64,000 nucleotides of DNA from assembly GCF_900167135.1 (NCBI RefSeq), contig NZ_FUWZ01000002.1, positions 832,651 through 896,650 of the forward strand. The letters run 5' to 3'. Shown one piece after another: positions 1-8,075 of this stretch. The notes beneath the pieces are model-generated. The model saw only the letters and a program-made list of their open reading frames with translations, was not told where the DNA came from and did not search any database. How positions within the stretch are numbered: the first letter of the stretch is position 1; every line of letters begins with the position of its first letter. Source of the DNA: Chitinophaga eiseniae. Its GTDB lineage: Bacteria > Bacteroidota > Bacteroidia > Chitinophagales > Chitinophagaceae. The position numbers and the translations under genes are program-made.

Positions 1-1472
1 GTAGCCGCGATGTCAAATACGGGAGGACCGAATTTACCGCCGGTGAGCATGATACGGAAAGGCAGCTGCAGCTCGCCCATCTTGATATTTTTCTCCGCAG
101 CGAACGCTTTGAAGCTGGCTTCGAGCTCCGGCGCCGTGAAAGCGGAAACATCGTCCAGCTTTGCGGACCATTCTGCGAAAAAAGCGGCTTTATCGGCATT
201 CCACTTGGGTTTTACAGCAGCTTCATCGTAAGCGGCGGGCGCTTCGAAGAAGAAGAAACCGTGGTCCCAAATGTCGTTGACAAAGTAGCAGCGTTCCTTT
301 ACCAGTCCGGCGACCGTGGCTACATATTCAGGATTGGCTTTCACCCCTTTTTCTTCCAGCACCGGTTCAAAGAGACGGGCCAGGCTTTCATTGTCCTTAT
401 GATGCAGGTACTGGTGGTTGAACCACTTCGCCTTTTCGTAGTCGAATTTAGCACCGGCTTTGTGTACGCGGTCAATGGAGAATTTATTGACCAGTTCTTC
501 CAGGGAGAAGATCTCCTGTTCGGTACCATCATTCCAGCCCAGCATGGCCAGCATATTGATGAACGCTTCCGGCAGGAAACCCAGTTCACGGAAGCCTTTG
601 GTGAATTCGTTGGAACGCGGGTCTGTCCAGTTCATGGCATATACCGGGAAACCGAGGCGGTCACCATCACGTTTGCTGAGTTTTCCGTTGCCGTCCGGTT
701 TCAGGATCAGCGGCAGGTGCGCCCACTGCGGCATATCTGCTTCCCAGCCCAGGTATTTCCACAGGAGGATGTGAACGGGCGCGGAAGGCAGCCATTCTTC
801 CCCGCGGAAAGCGTGGGTGATCTTCATCAGGTAGTCGTCTACCACCACCGCGAGGTGGTAGGTAGGCATACCATCCGCTTTCAGCAGTACCTTATCATCT
901 ACCTGACCGGTATTGATGGTTACTTCTCCGCGGATCAGGTCTGTAAAGGACAGTTCCTGGTCGGCAGGCATTTTTATACGGATAACGTGCGGGGTATTTT
1001 TTGCCAGCAGCTCCTGTACTTCCGCTTCAGAGAGGGTGAAGGAGTTGCGCATCTTTTCCCTGATCTTGTGGTTGTACTGTGGCTGCGGGTTTTCAGGCGT
1101 TTTCATCCTTTCGCGCATGCTCTCCAGTTCTTCCGGGGTATCGAATGCGTAGTAAGCGTGACCGGATTTTACCAGTTGTTCCGCATACTGGCGGTACAGC
1201 GGTTTACGTTCACTCTGGCGGTAGGGGGCATAGGGGCCGCCAACCGCAGGGCTCTCATCGGGAGTGAGACCGCACCAGCGCAGGCATTCGTTAATATATT
1301 CTTCAGCACCCGGCACATAGCGGGTCTGGTCGGTATCTTCAATACGCAGGATAAAATCACCTTTATGCTGCTTTGCAAACAAATAGTTGAACAATACAGT
1401 GCGTACACCTCCGAGATGTAGGCCACCAGTAGGGCTGGGGGCAAAACGCACTCTTACTTTTTTATTATCCAT
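1..1472 (-). CDS. gltX: Glutamate--tRNA ligase (3' end cut by window)
   Basis: Class I aminoacyl-tRNA synthetase that charges tRNA-Glu in the cytoplasm. The reverse-strand translation from ATG at 1472 starts MDNKKVRVRFAPSPTGGLHL, containing the HIGH-like class I signature (HLGG), and later carries a KMSKS-type loop read as KLSKRDG. About 490 residues are visible, close to the usual ~500, so only the extreme C-terminus is missing. The start is well fixed because catalytic-domain homology begins five residues in. A TAnnTTTG promoter element lies directly upstream (1479-1486), leaving almost no leader. The neighbouring deacetylase gene is divergent. Confidence 0.96.
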   Translation of the reverse strand, partial: MDNKKVRVRFAPSPTGGLHLGGVRTVLFNYLFAKQHKGDFILRIEDTDQTRYVPGAEEYINECLRWCGLTPDESPAVGGPYAPYRQSERKPLYRQYAEQLVKSGHAYYAFDTPEELESMRERMKTPENPQPQYNHKIREKMRNSFTLSEAEVQELLAKNTPHVIRIKMPADQELSFTDLIRGEVTINTGQVDDKVLLKADGMPTYHLAVVVDDYLMKITHAFRGEEWLPSAPVHILLWKYLGWEADMPQWAHLPLILKPDGNGKLSKRDGDRLGFPVYAMNWTDPRSNEFTKGFRELGFLPEAFINMLAMLGWNDGTEQEIFSLEELVNKFSIDRVHKAGAKFDYEKAKWFNHQYLHHKDNESLARLFEPVLEEKGVKANPEYVATVAGLVKERCYFVNDIWDHGFFFFEAPAAYDEAAVKPKWNADKAAFFAEWSAKLDDVSAFTAPELEASFKAFAAEKNIKMGELQLPFRIMLTGGKFGPPVFDIAA

Positions 1473-1478
1473 AGATCG

Positions 1479-1486
1479 CAAAGGTA
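1479..1486 (-). promoter_or_regulatory. Bacteroidota -7 element for gltX
   Basis: Reverse-strand TACCTTTG matches the Bacteroidota TAnnTTTG -7 consensus. Its last base is only 6 nt from the gltX ATG, so transcription would start at or almost at the start codon. No convincing -33 box was seen. Confidence 0.5.
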
Positions 1487-1574
1487 AGGAAATAGCATTT
1501 AGATTACTGCCATCCGCTTTAGTGCTTTTTAACCTATCTTGCGGTCATCAGCTCACCGCTAAAAGTCAAAGCGC

Positions 1575-2198
1575 TTGTTCTATCTTACCAAAACACCCGG
1601 CATCCTGAAAGCTTTGTACAGAAGCTGCATCTGGGACCTTTCTCCGGCAAACAACACGGTATATCTGACCTTCGACGACGGCCCCCATCCGGAAGCCACG
1701 CCGTTTATCCTCGAACAGCTGAAAAAATACGATGCCAAAGGCACCTTTTTCTGCATCGGGAAAAATGTGGTAGAGCATCCCGGCATTTACCAGCAGATCC
1801 TGGAAGCAGGGCATAGTACCGGCAATCACACCCATAACCATGTGAACGGCTGGAAAACGAGTACCGACAAGTATATCGAGAATATTCTCGAGGCCCGCAA
1901 ATACATCGCCTCTCCGTTGTTCCGGCCGCCATATGGCAGGATAACGCCTTTCCAGGTGAAGCAGTTGCAGCGGACCGTTCCCGGCACCAAAATCATTATG
2001 TGGGACGTGCTGAGTGCGGATTTTGATCAGGCGATAGATGGTGAGGCCTGTGTACAGAATGTAGTGTTTAAGATGAAGCCCGGATCTATTGTGGTGTTTC
2101 ATGACAGTACCAAAGCGTGGGACCGTATGTCTTATGCGCTGCCGCGGGTGCTGGAGTTCTGCAAAAAGCAGGGGTATCACATGGCAGCCATCCATTAA
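1575..2198 (+). CDS. Polysaccharide deacetylase (NodB/CE4 family)
   Basis: Predicted metal-dependent deacetylase of N-acetylated glycans such as peptidoglycan or chitin oligomers, 207 aa. All NodB motifs are visible in order: TFDDGPHP (motif 1), HSTGNHTHNH (motif 2, metal histidines), RPPYG (motif 3), WDVLSADF (motif 4) and VVFHDS (motif 5). There is no obvious signal peptide, so it may be cytoplasmic or the N-terminus may be unusual. The only plausible start is TTG at 1575, because an in-frame stop lies at 1560-1562 and no early ATG exists. The gene is divergent from gltX and convergent with the lipoprotein gene. Substrate cannot be read from sequence. Confidence 0.88.
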   Translation: MFYLTKTPGILKALYRSCIWDLSPANNTVYLTFDDGPHPEATPFILEQLKKYDAKGTFFCIGKNVVEHPGIYQQILEAGHSTGNHTHNHVNGWKTSTDKYIENILEARKYIASPLFRPPYGRITPFQVKQLQRTVPGTKIIMWDVLSADFDQAIDGEACVQNVVFKMKPGSIVVFHDSTKAWDRMSYALPRVLEFCKKQGYHMAAIH

Positions 2199-2204
2199 TA
2201 AAAA

Positions 2205-2227
2205 GCCCGGAGCTGTAGGCCCCGGGC
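2205..2227. terminator. Hairpin between convergent genes
   Basis: GCCCGG (2205-2210) pairs with CCGGGC (2222-2227) between the convergent deacetylase and lipoprotein genes. It is GC-rich and preceded by an A-run on the plus strand, so it is best read as a terminator for the reverse-strand lipoprotein gene, possibly bidirectional. Confidence 0.5.
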
Positions 2228-2249
2228 GCGATATATTGCAGAAACGTTA

Positions 2250-3143
2250 TTATTTTAAAGTCACTTCCCTTACTTTATCCCCGTTGATGGTGATGGTCGC
2301 TTTATCGTCACATACGCCGTTGCCGTAGTCGATCGTAGCAGAGAGGCTGCTATAGGCCACCAGCACTTTGCCCTGGCTTACCCACTTGCAGGCATTGGCC
2401 TTTACCAGCGGCGCCTGTGTGGTAATGGTAGCGCTGCCGGCAGGGCCGCCTTTTTCGTAGTTGATAGCGGCATTCCCTTCTATGCTGTATACATTGTCAT
2501 TCGGTGTGGGCGTACCGGCGCCGGCGGTCTGTTTCACCGTTTTTTTGCTGGCGTAGCCTACGATCAGCGTATCGCCGTAGCTTACGCGGCCTCCGGTGAT
2601 CTCAGTGGTGTATTGAATGCCGGTAGTGGCGTTATAGCTGATGCCGGAGATAGAATTTTTACCGGCAACCGGGATGCCGTTGTATTTGTAGCCGTCAAGC
2701 TGGATGTCGATATGCGTGTTGTTATTAAACAGCAGACCGGTAAGGGTGATATACATTTTACCACTACGGGTGATGCCATAGTTATCGCGGCAGGCGTCTC
2801 CGTAGTCGATGGTGATCTTTTTGGGCCATACGTTGGGATCGGCACTGCTGATGAGAATGGAGGGGCACCCTGTCACGTTGGCGTAGTCTTCATAGTCTGC
2901 CTTACGGACGTTGCCCGCCACGTTCTGGTCCACCGCCGCAATAGCAGCCGTTTCAAACAGATCGCCATAGATGCCCTGCGCCTGTGCTTCGTGAGAAGCT
3001 ACTATCAGGGTGTTGTTATCGTTTTCATTATTGGACACCGTATCGGTCGTCACTTCTTTTTTACAGGCGAAGAAAAGGATTGCCACGCTCACAGCAGCGA
3101 TGGTAACAGCCAGCACACGATTTGTACTGAAATAGCTTTTCAT
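2250..3143 (-). CDS. Hypothetical lipoprotein
   Basis: A 297-aa protein with an N-terminal lipoprotein signal: basic start MKSYFSTNR, hydrophobic core, then a lipobox-like FFAC followed by KKE. It is probably lipid-anchored in the envelope. The mature part is rich in Gly, Thr and Asn with alternating beta-type segments and repeated IDYGDAC / IDYGNGVCDD motifs (around residues 110 and 270), suggesting an internally duplicated beta fold. I do not recognise the family. The gene stands alone, divergent from tatD with about 100 nt between starts. Confidence 0.75.
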   Translation of the reverse strand: MKSYFSTNRVLAVTIAAVSVAILFFACKKEVTTDTVSNNENDNNTLIVASHEAQAQGIYGDLFETAAIAAVDQNVAGNVRKADYEDYANVTGCPSILISSADPNVWPKKITIDYGDACRDNYGITRSGKMYITLTGLLFNNNTHIDIQLDGYKYNGIPVAGKNSISGISYNATTGIQYTTEITGGRVSYGDTLIVGYASKKTVKQTAGAGTPTPNDNVYSIEGNAAINYEKGGPAGSATITTQAPLVKANACKWVSQGKVLVAYSSLSATIDYGNGVCDDKATITINGDKVREVTLK

Positions 3144-3177
3144 GGTATAGTTTTTTTAAATTAGGTTTTTCAGGATT

Positions 3178-3185
3178 TACCTTTG
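3178..3185 (+). promoter_or_regulatory. Bacteroidota -7 element for tatD
   Basis: TACCTTTG matches TAnnTTTG and lies 60 nt upstream of the tatD ATG in the divergent lipoprotein-tatD intergenic region. No clear -33 box is seen. Confidence 0.5.
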
Positions 3186-3244
3186 CGTAACTAAGGTACC
3201 TATTAAATATTATAAAAAATAAAAATTTAATAAATATTTTTATC

Positions 3245-4015
3245 ATGTCTTGGATCGATACGCACGCCCATTTGTATTCGGATGAATTCCTGACCGACCA
3301 GCAGGAGATGGTAAAGCGCGCCCTGGACGCAGGGGTAACGACCCTGCTGCTCCCGAATATAGATGAATCTTCTATTACCGCCATGCTGAAACTGGAAGCG
3401 GCGTATCCCAAAAACTGTTTCGCCATGATGGGGTTGCACCCCTGCTACGTGAAGCCGGACGTGGAAAATCAGTTAAGGCTGATCAAAGACTGGCTGATAC
3501 ACCGTTCTTTCCGGGCCATTGGCGAGATAGGGCTGGATTTTTACTGGGACAAATCCCTGGCCGACCAGCAGTACATCGCTTTCAGGGAGCAGCTCCAGCT
3601 GGCCCGGCAGTACAAGTTGCCGGTGTCTATCCATAGCCGCGAAGCCACACGGGAATGTATAAACGAAGTAAAAGCCTTGCAGAACGGCGATCTTAGCGGG
3701 GTATTTCACTGTTTTTCCGGCACGCTGGAAGAGGCGAAAGAGATCATCGACCTTGGATTTTACCTCGGGATCGGCGGTGTGGTTACTTTTAAGAAGTCGG
3801 GCCTGGACCAGATAGTAGAGAAAATAGGCCTGGAGCACATTGTATTGGAAACAGACGCGCCTTACCTGGCACCGGTGCCTTACCGTGGCAAACGCAATGA
3901 AAGTGCCTATATTCCGCTGATCGGCGAAAAGGTGGCAGATATAAAAAATCTAAAAATAGAAGAAGTAGCCGCTATTACCAGCAGCAATGCCCGGAAATTA
4001 TTCAAAACGCTCTAA
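3245..4015 (+). CDS. tatD: TatD family metal-dependent deoxyribonuclease
   Basis: A 256-aa TIM-barrel amidohydrolase-superfamily nuclease. The N-terminal DTHAHLY gives the HxH metal ligands. GEIGLDFYW carries the conserved Glu, SIHSRE and FHCFSGT carry metal histidines, and LETDAPYLAP near the end carries the conserved Asp. Length is typical of TatD/YcfH proteins, which act in DNA processing or repair. A TAnnTTTG promoter precedes it, and ansA follows 41 nt downstream with its own -7 element, so the two may be only loosely coupled. Confidence 0.93.
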   Translation: MSWIDTHAHLYSDEFLTDQQEMVKRALDAGVTTLLLPNIDESSITAMLKLEAAYPKNCFAMMGLHPCYVKPDVENQLRLIKDWLIHRSFRAIGEIGLDFYWDKSLADQQYIAFREQLQLARQYKLPVSIHSREATRECINEVKALQNGDLSGVFHCFSGTLEEAKEIIDLGFYLGIGGVVTFKKSGLDQIVEKIGLEHIVLETDAPYLAPVPYRGKRNESAYIPLIGEKVADIKNLKIEEVAAITSSNARKLFKTL

Positions 4016-4027
4016 CTGTTTAGAGGG

Positions 4028-4035
4028 TACCTTTG
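4028..4035 (+). promoter_or_regulatory. Bacteroidota -7 element for ansA
   Basis: TACCTTTG between the tatD stop and the ansA ATG, 21 nt before the start. It matches TAnnTTTG, but the -33 region is weak. Confidence 0.45.
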
Positions 4036-4056
4036 CAGGCAACTGGCAGTTAGACA

Positions 4057-5097
4057 ATGAGTAAAATTCTGATAATCTACACGGGCGGCACAGTAGGTAT
4101 GATCTACGATGACAAAACCAAAGCGCTCCGCCCTATCGGCTTCAATGAAATAAGGAACAATTTACCGGAACTATACCGGATGGGGATCGACTTCTATGTG
4201 TATGCGTTCAACCCGCCGATAGACTCCTCCGACATGCAACCGGAAATATGGGTAGAACTGGCCAGTATCATTGAAGACCGCTACGACCGTTACGACGGCT
4301 TTGTGATCCTCCACGGCTCAGACACCATGGCGTTTACCGCCTCCGCCCTGAGCTTCATGCTGGAGAACCTGTCCAAACCCGTTATCCTTACCGGCTCACA
4401 GCTGCCTATCGGTAAAATCCGTACCGATGCCAAAGAGAACATTATCACCGCTATGGAGATCGCCTGCTCGCGGCATAACAACGGCAGTCAGGCGTCGATG
4501 GTGCCCGAAGTATGTATTTACTTCGACTTCTCGCTGTTTCGCGGCAACCGTTCCAAAAAGTACAACGCCGAAAAGTTCGAAGCGTTTTATACCATGAACT
4601 ACCCCCAGCTGGCAGAAGCAGGCATCGATATCAAATACAAACAACAATTCATACTGCCCAACCCGGCGGCGCCGCTGAAAGTGCACAAGGAACTGGAGAC
4701 CAACATCACTGTCCTGAAGCTGTTCCCCGGCATTACCCGCAGCGCTGTGGAAGCCATTCTCAGCGTTCCCGGCCTGAAAGGCGTGATCATGGAAACCTTT
4801 GGCAGCGGCAATACCAACACGCAACCATGGTTTATCGAAAGCATTAAAAAAGTGATTGACAACGGCGCCATCGTGGTAGACATCACCCAGTGCGACGGAG
4901 GTTCCGTAGAACTGGGCAAATATGAAACGAGCCAGCACCTGGTGGAAGCAGGCGTGGTAAGCGGCCATGATATGACCTTTGAAGCAGCCGTGACCAAACT
5001 GATGTTTGTGTTGGGACAGGGGCTTTCCAAAGAAGAAAGCAGGAAGATGATAGAAACTTCCCTCCGTGGCGAACTGACTCCTATAGAAGTGTATTAA
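4057..5097 (+). CDS. ansA: Type I (cytoplasmic) L-asparaginase
   Basis: Hydrolyses L-asparagine to aspartate and ammonia. The 346-aa protein has no signal peptide, consistent with the cytoplasmic type I class. It contains the two catalytic threonine motifs: IIYTGGTVGM near the N-terminus and LHGSDTMAFTAS around residues 85-97, plus the conserved KIRTDAKEN lysine motif. The gene ends with a strong intrinsic terminator at 5120-5157, which isolates it from aqpZ. Confidence 0.94.
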   Translation: MSKILIIYTGGTVGMIYDDKTKALRPIGFNEIRNNLPELYRMGIDFYVYAFNPPIDSSDMQPEIWVELASIIEDRYDRYDGFVILHGSDTMAFTASALSFMLENLSKPVILTGSQLPIGKIRTDAKENIITAMEIACSRHNNGSQASMVPEVCIYFDFSLFRGNRSKKYNAEKFEAFYTMNYPQLAEAGIDIKYKQQFILPNPAAPLKVHKELETNITVLKLFPGITRSAVEAILSVPGLKGVIMETFGSGNTNTQPWFIESIKKVIDNGAIVVDITQCDGGSVELGKYETSQHLVEAGVVSGHDMTFEAAVTKLMFVLGQGLSKEESRKMIETSLRGELTPIEVY

Positions 5098-5119
5098 TAC
5101 GAATATAAAAGAGACTTAA

Positions 5120-5157
5120 AGCAGAAAGTATTGAAACAGTATACTTTCTGCTTTTTT
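5120..5157 (+). terminator. Intrinsic terminator of ansA
   Basis: Perfect 12-bp stem AGCAGAAAGTAT (5120-5131) / ATACTTTCTGCT (5141-5152), 9-nt loop, then a T-run. It overlaps the longest possible aqpZ reading frame, which argues for the shorter aqpZ start. Confidence 0.88.
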
Positions 5158-5244
5158 ATTGCAAATATTTTATTATATTTAATTATCAAGCCTATTCCAT
5201 CCCGTACCTGGTTAGCGCTTTCTATCACCACAAAACTCCAAAGT

Positions 5245-5937
5245 ATGAATGTTTCGTTAACGCAAAAGTTCATCGCAGAATTCTTCGGCACCCTTGTGCT
5301 GGTACTGATCGGTTGCGGCAGCGCCGTTATCGCCGGCAGTCACGTAGGTCTTCTGGGCATTTCTTTTGCCTTCGGTCTGTCAGTGCTTACCATGGTATAT
5401 GCCATTGGGCATATCTCCGGTTGTCACATCAACCCGGCCATTACCATTTCCATGCTGGCCACCGGCAAGATCTCCGGTAAAGACGCCGGCGCCTACATTG
5501 TAGCGCAGATCCTCGGCGCCATTGCCGCCGCTGGCATCCTGTACTGCATGGCTTCCGGCAGAGCCGAATACACCCTCGCCGCTAACGGGCTGGGGCAAAA
5601 CGGCATCGGCGACGCCTATCAGGACCACTACAACGTTACCAGCGGGCTGATCTTCGAGATCGTGTTCACCGCTATTTTCCTGGTAGTGATCCATGGCGCC
5701 ACCAGTAAAAACAATGGTAACGGCGCTCTCGCCGGCGTAGCCATCGGTCTCTCCCTGACCATGATCCACATCGTGGGCATTCCCATCACCGGCGTATCCG
5801 TAAACCCCGCCCGTAGCATCGGACCTGCCCTCTTCGTTGGCGGCGACGCACTGGCGCATCTCTGGATATTCATCGTAGGTCCTATCGTTGGCGGCCTTAT
5901 CGGTGGCTTCATCTGGAAGCTGTACGACAAAGCCTAA
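5245..5937 (+). CDS. aqpZ: Aquaporin (AqpZ-like, MIP family)
   Basis: Inner-membrane water channel, 230 aa from ATG 5245. It has the two hallmark NPA boxes, HINPAITIS and SVNPARSIG, about 120 residues apart, and six hydrophobic segments. The N-terminal FIAEFFGTLVLVLIGCGSAV motif is typical of aquaporins. A longer frame opens upstream at 5131, but that start lies inside the ansA terminator hairpin, so ATG 5245 is preferred. The NPA flanks fit a water-selective AqpZ better than a glycerol facilitator. Confidence 0.93.
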   Translation: MNVSLTQKFIAEFFGTLVLVLIGCGSAVIAGSHVGLLGISFAFGLSVLTMVYAIGHISGCHINPAITISMLATGKISGKDAGAYIVAQILGAIAAAGILYCMASGRAEYTLAANGLGQNGIGDAYQDHYNVTSGLIFEIVFTAIFLVVIHGATSKNNGNGALAGVAIGLSLTMIHIVGIPITGVSVNPARSIGPALFVGGDALAHLWIFIVGPIVGGLIGGFIWKLYDKA

Positions 5938-5944
5938 AAAAAAC

Positions 5945-5974
5945 TTGGAAAATAAAAGTAAAGGATTATCTTTG
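5945..5974 (+). promoter_or_regulatory. Promoter of tRNA-Ser
   Basis: TTGG (5945-5948) and TATCTTTG (5967-5974) with 19 nt between TTG and the -7 box form a near-consensus Bacteroidota promoter about 55 nt upstream of tRNA-Ser. Confidence 0.65.
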
Positions 5975-6027
5975 CAACCCTGAAACGGAAGACTCAACCC
6001 CTTCAGCAACGTTTCAAAGATAATCAC

Positions 6028-6114
6028 GGAGAAGTGCAGGAGTGGTTGAACTGGCACGCCTGGAAAGTGTGTATAGGTGAAAGCCTATCAAGGGTTCGAA
6101 TCCCTTCTTCTCCG
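6028..6114 (+). tRNA. tRNA-Ser (anticodon GGA)
   Basis: An 87-nt class II tRNA. Acceptor arm GGAGAAG (6028-6034) pairs with CTTCTCC (6107-6113), discriminator G 6114. The anticodon loop CTGGAAA is closed by CACGC/GTGTG, giving GGA (Ser, UCC/UCU). There is a long variable arm and a T-arm with TTCGAAT. CCA is not encoded. The AT-rich island begins directly downstream, so this tRNA is the probable left boundary of an integrated element. Confidence 0.95.
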
Positions 6115-6120
6115 CTAAAG

Positions 6121-6157
6121 GGGACTTATCATAAAAGTAATGGTAAGTCCCTTTTTC
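6121..6157 (+). terminator. Intrinsic terminator after tRNA-Ser
   Basis: GGGACTTA (6121-6128) pairs with TAAGTCCC (6144-6151), followed by a T-run. It ends the tRNA-Ser transcript. Confidence 0.8.
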
Positions 6158-6168
6158 TTTATAAGCGA

Positions 6169-6191
6169 AATTGCCCAACTGGTGGGCAATT
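6169..6191. repeat. 8-bp inverted repeat near the island's left end
   Basis: AATTGCCC (6169-6176) and GGGCAATT (6184-6191) around a 7-nt spacer, just inside the tRNA-proximal end of the island. It could be a recombinase-binding site or a terminator for the recombinase remnant. It lacks a T-tail. Confidence 0.4.
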
Positions 6192-6267
6192 AGCTGAAAA
6201 ATCAAATTCATCTTAGGGGTTTGAAATGCCCGTTTTTCCCGATCATATACAATTCCCTCCGGAAAGA

Positions 6268-7263
6268 TTAGTTTTTTTGCAATTCCTCTTTTTGGGTCGC
6301 TTCGCTGGAACGCCATGCTACACTGAGATTGCGCGTAAAAGACAAGGTTTTTTTCAGGGCTTCCGGCAGGTTCGAAATGCTTTTTGCACATTCTGCCAGT
6401 TCCTTTAAAATATTGACTCTTTCCTCCTGATACCGGTTATTGAATTTGTTGTACACTTCTAGTGTCACATTCTTCAACAAAAGGCTTTCCTCGGCATCTT
6501 CTATTTTCTTTTCTACTACTGCCAGCTGCTTCTTTAAAGAGGCTTCCTTCTCAACATTGTCTCTTGAGCATTCCTCATAAAACCTTTCCATTTCGTACTG
6601 TATGGGTGCCATTAATTCCTCTGATACTTGCAGGGTAGTCAACAGGTCTTCGAATAGCTGATGAAGTTCTGCGGCATTACGGTTGCATTTACATCCATTG
6701 GTGCGGCACTTGTAGTAATAGAACTTCAATACCTTTGTTTTGGTCTTTTTACGCCTTTCATACCCTGTTAATGGTTCACCACACCTATCACATTTTAAGA
6801 ACACCTTTAATGGCAGGTAATCATTTTCTTTTTTATGAGGTATATTGAAACCAACAGCCTTTTCATTGATATCGTTTACCTTCAAAAAAACTTCATAGCT
6901 TATCAGCTTCTCATGCTGGCCCTCAATAACTTTACCATCCAGCAACCCATGATTAATAATACCACAGTAAAATGGGCGCTTAAAGGTCTTGGTAAGCTGT
7001 TGTTTAATCATCTTCAATCCCAATGCCTTTAAACGTTCCAATATTGCTTCATTCTTTACCCCCTCCGCTTTCCATAGAAAAGCTTTACGGATTAACAGCC
7101 CTTCTTCATTAATCACCAGCTTACGTTCTCCATTAACTTTTACAATATCATAGCCTTGTGGTGGGCGAGTTACCCATATCCCTTTTTCCAGCTTGGCCTT
7201 CATGCCGCTTATTGTTCTTTTCCTTCTTAGCCTGTTGTCATAATTACTGAACAGCAATTGCAA
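6268..7263 (-). pseudogene. Large serine recombinase remnant (catalytic domain lost, frameshifted)
   Basis: Encodes the C-terminal two thirds of a large serine integrase. It begins inside the recombinase domain (DNRLRRKRTISGMKAKLEKG, then a PPQGYD segment), followed by a zinc ribbon (CDRCGEPL ... CRTNGCKC) and a coiled coil. The N-terminal resolvase domain with the catalytic serine is absent, so it cannot recombine DNA. The frame breaks in a run of seven T/A at 6272-6278. After a -1 or +1 shift the usual recombinase tail (LIFPEGIVYDREKRAFQTP) continues at 6268-6140 and reads on into the antisense of tRNA-Ser. It is AT-rich like the rest of the island. It was presumably the enzyme that inserted the island. 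Confidence 0.85.
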
Positions 7264-7539
7264 ATCCTGGCTGAATGCGCCGGTTTCATTGCGGGTATCT
7301 GTTGGTTGTGCTACGGTGTATATGGTAACCCGGATCAGCTAAGGAACTTGAAAGCACAGTATCCGACCCAATCATTCATTTATGTTTTCCAGTCCACTAA
7401 ACAAGGGAACTTCCGGGGAGAAAATAGCTTCCAACACGATGTAGACGTGGTTATTGAGGTGCCGAAGAAGGGTAAAGCATTGCAGATGGGGCGGTTTAAT
7501 CAGGGGGCGGAGACCAGTATTTTCGATATGAATACGTAG
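7258..7539 (+). pseudogene. C-terminal fragment of a RecA/RadA-like ATPase
   Basis: An open frame of about 93 codons with no proper start. The segments GVYGNPDQLRNLKAQYP, FIYVFQSTKQGNFRGENSF and HDVDVVIEVPKKGKALQMG, then GRFNQG, resemble the C-terminal core of RadA-like RecA-fold ATPases carried by Bacteroidota mobile elements; this is recognised from memory, without a search. The N-terminal part with the Walker A site is missing. It abuts the truncated recombinase head to head at an 8-bp palindrome, GCAATTGC (7254-7261), implying that one deletion removed both 5' ends. It is not expected to be functional. Confidence 0.55.
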
Positions 7540-7570
7540 CATTATTTCCTGTCATTTTCACTTCATTTTA

Positions 7571-7611
7571 AATCCCAATAGAATTAAGCGAACGCTCAAA
7601 CTATCGGGATT
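7571..7611. terminator. Hairpin between ATPase remnant and DUF6527 gene
   Basis: AATCCCAATAG (7571-7581) pairs with CTATCGGGATT (7601-7611), with one mismatch. It sits 20 nt past the stop of the reverse-strand ubiquitin-like operon and likely terminates it. Confidence 0.45.
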
Positions 7612-7631
7612 AAATTTTAATATCTATATAA

Positions 7632-8075
7632 TCAGGTACCTAAACCAAATATTTTTAAAAAGGACCTCAAAAACCTTTTAAGTTTAGGAATATTCCTTTT
7701 TGATCTGTCTGGGAACTTTGGTTCTGATTTTTGCATCCGGCTAGTGTAATAGTTATTTTTTGTCGCCGAATCTGCCTGCCTATTTATACTTATCTCATTA
7801 CTATCCCACTTCGTTGCGAATTGAATTTTGTTGTTTTTAATCCAATAGTGGCTCTGGCAACTAAAGCTCCAATTTCCAATAGATGGATGCAGAGATACAG
7901 TCTTTCTATCAAATGTTAGTCGCCAATCTGTGGGAGAAATAGGAGTAACTACTTCATTGCCACAGCCACACACACATTTATGTATGGCTGTGCAATAATT
8001 AATAGATATATATATAACCCCATCATCTATATTGTCAGGAATAAATTCAACAAACTTATGTTGTAGCATCTTCAT
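7632..8075 (-). CDS. DUF6527 family protein of a ubiquitin-like operon
   Basis: A 147-aa protein from ATG 8075 (a TTG at 8096 or ATG at 8069 are alternatives). It starts MKMLQHKFVEFIPDNIDDGV and has clustered cysteines (CVCGCGNE, then SFSCQSHYWI) that suggest a zinc-binding site. This matches the DUF6527 family, which is repeatedly found beside bacterial multi-ubiquitin and E1-like genes and has been proposed to be a peptidase. Its start overlaps the end of the ThiF gene, so it is translationally coupled as the last gene of the operon. The C-terminus is basic (KLKRFLRSFLKIF). The enzymatic role is inferred from context only. Confidence 0.75.
   Translation of the reverse strand: MKMLQHKFVEFIPDNIDDGVIYISINYCTAIHKCVCGCGNEVVTPISPTDWRLTFDRKTVSLHPSIGNWSFSCQSHYWIKNNKIQFATKWDSNEISINRQADSATKNNYYTSRMQKSEPKFPDRSKRNIPKLKRFLRSFLKIFGLGT

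Noticed and set aside
261..1421. Long plus-strand open frame of 386 codons
   Set aside because: It is the antisense shadow of gltX, whose reverse-strand translation shows clear synthetase motifs.
5131..5244. Longer aqpZ start at TTG 5131
   Set aside because: It lies inside the ansA terminator hairpin and adds a non-conserved extension.
6014..6391. Reverse-strand frame across tRNA-Ser as a separate gene
   Set aside because: Its first part is the frameshifted recombinase tail and the rest is antisense to the tRNA.
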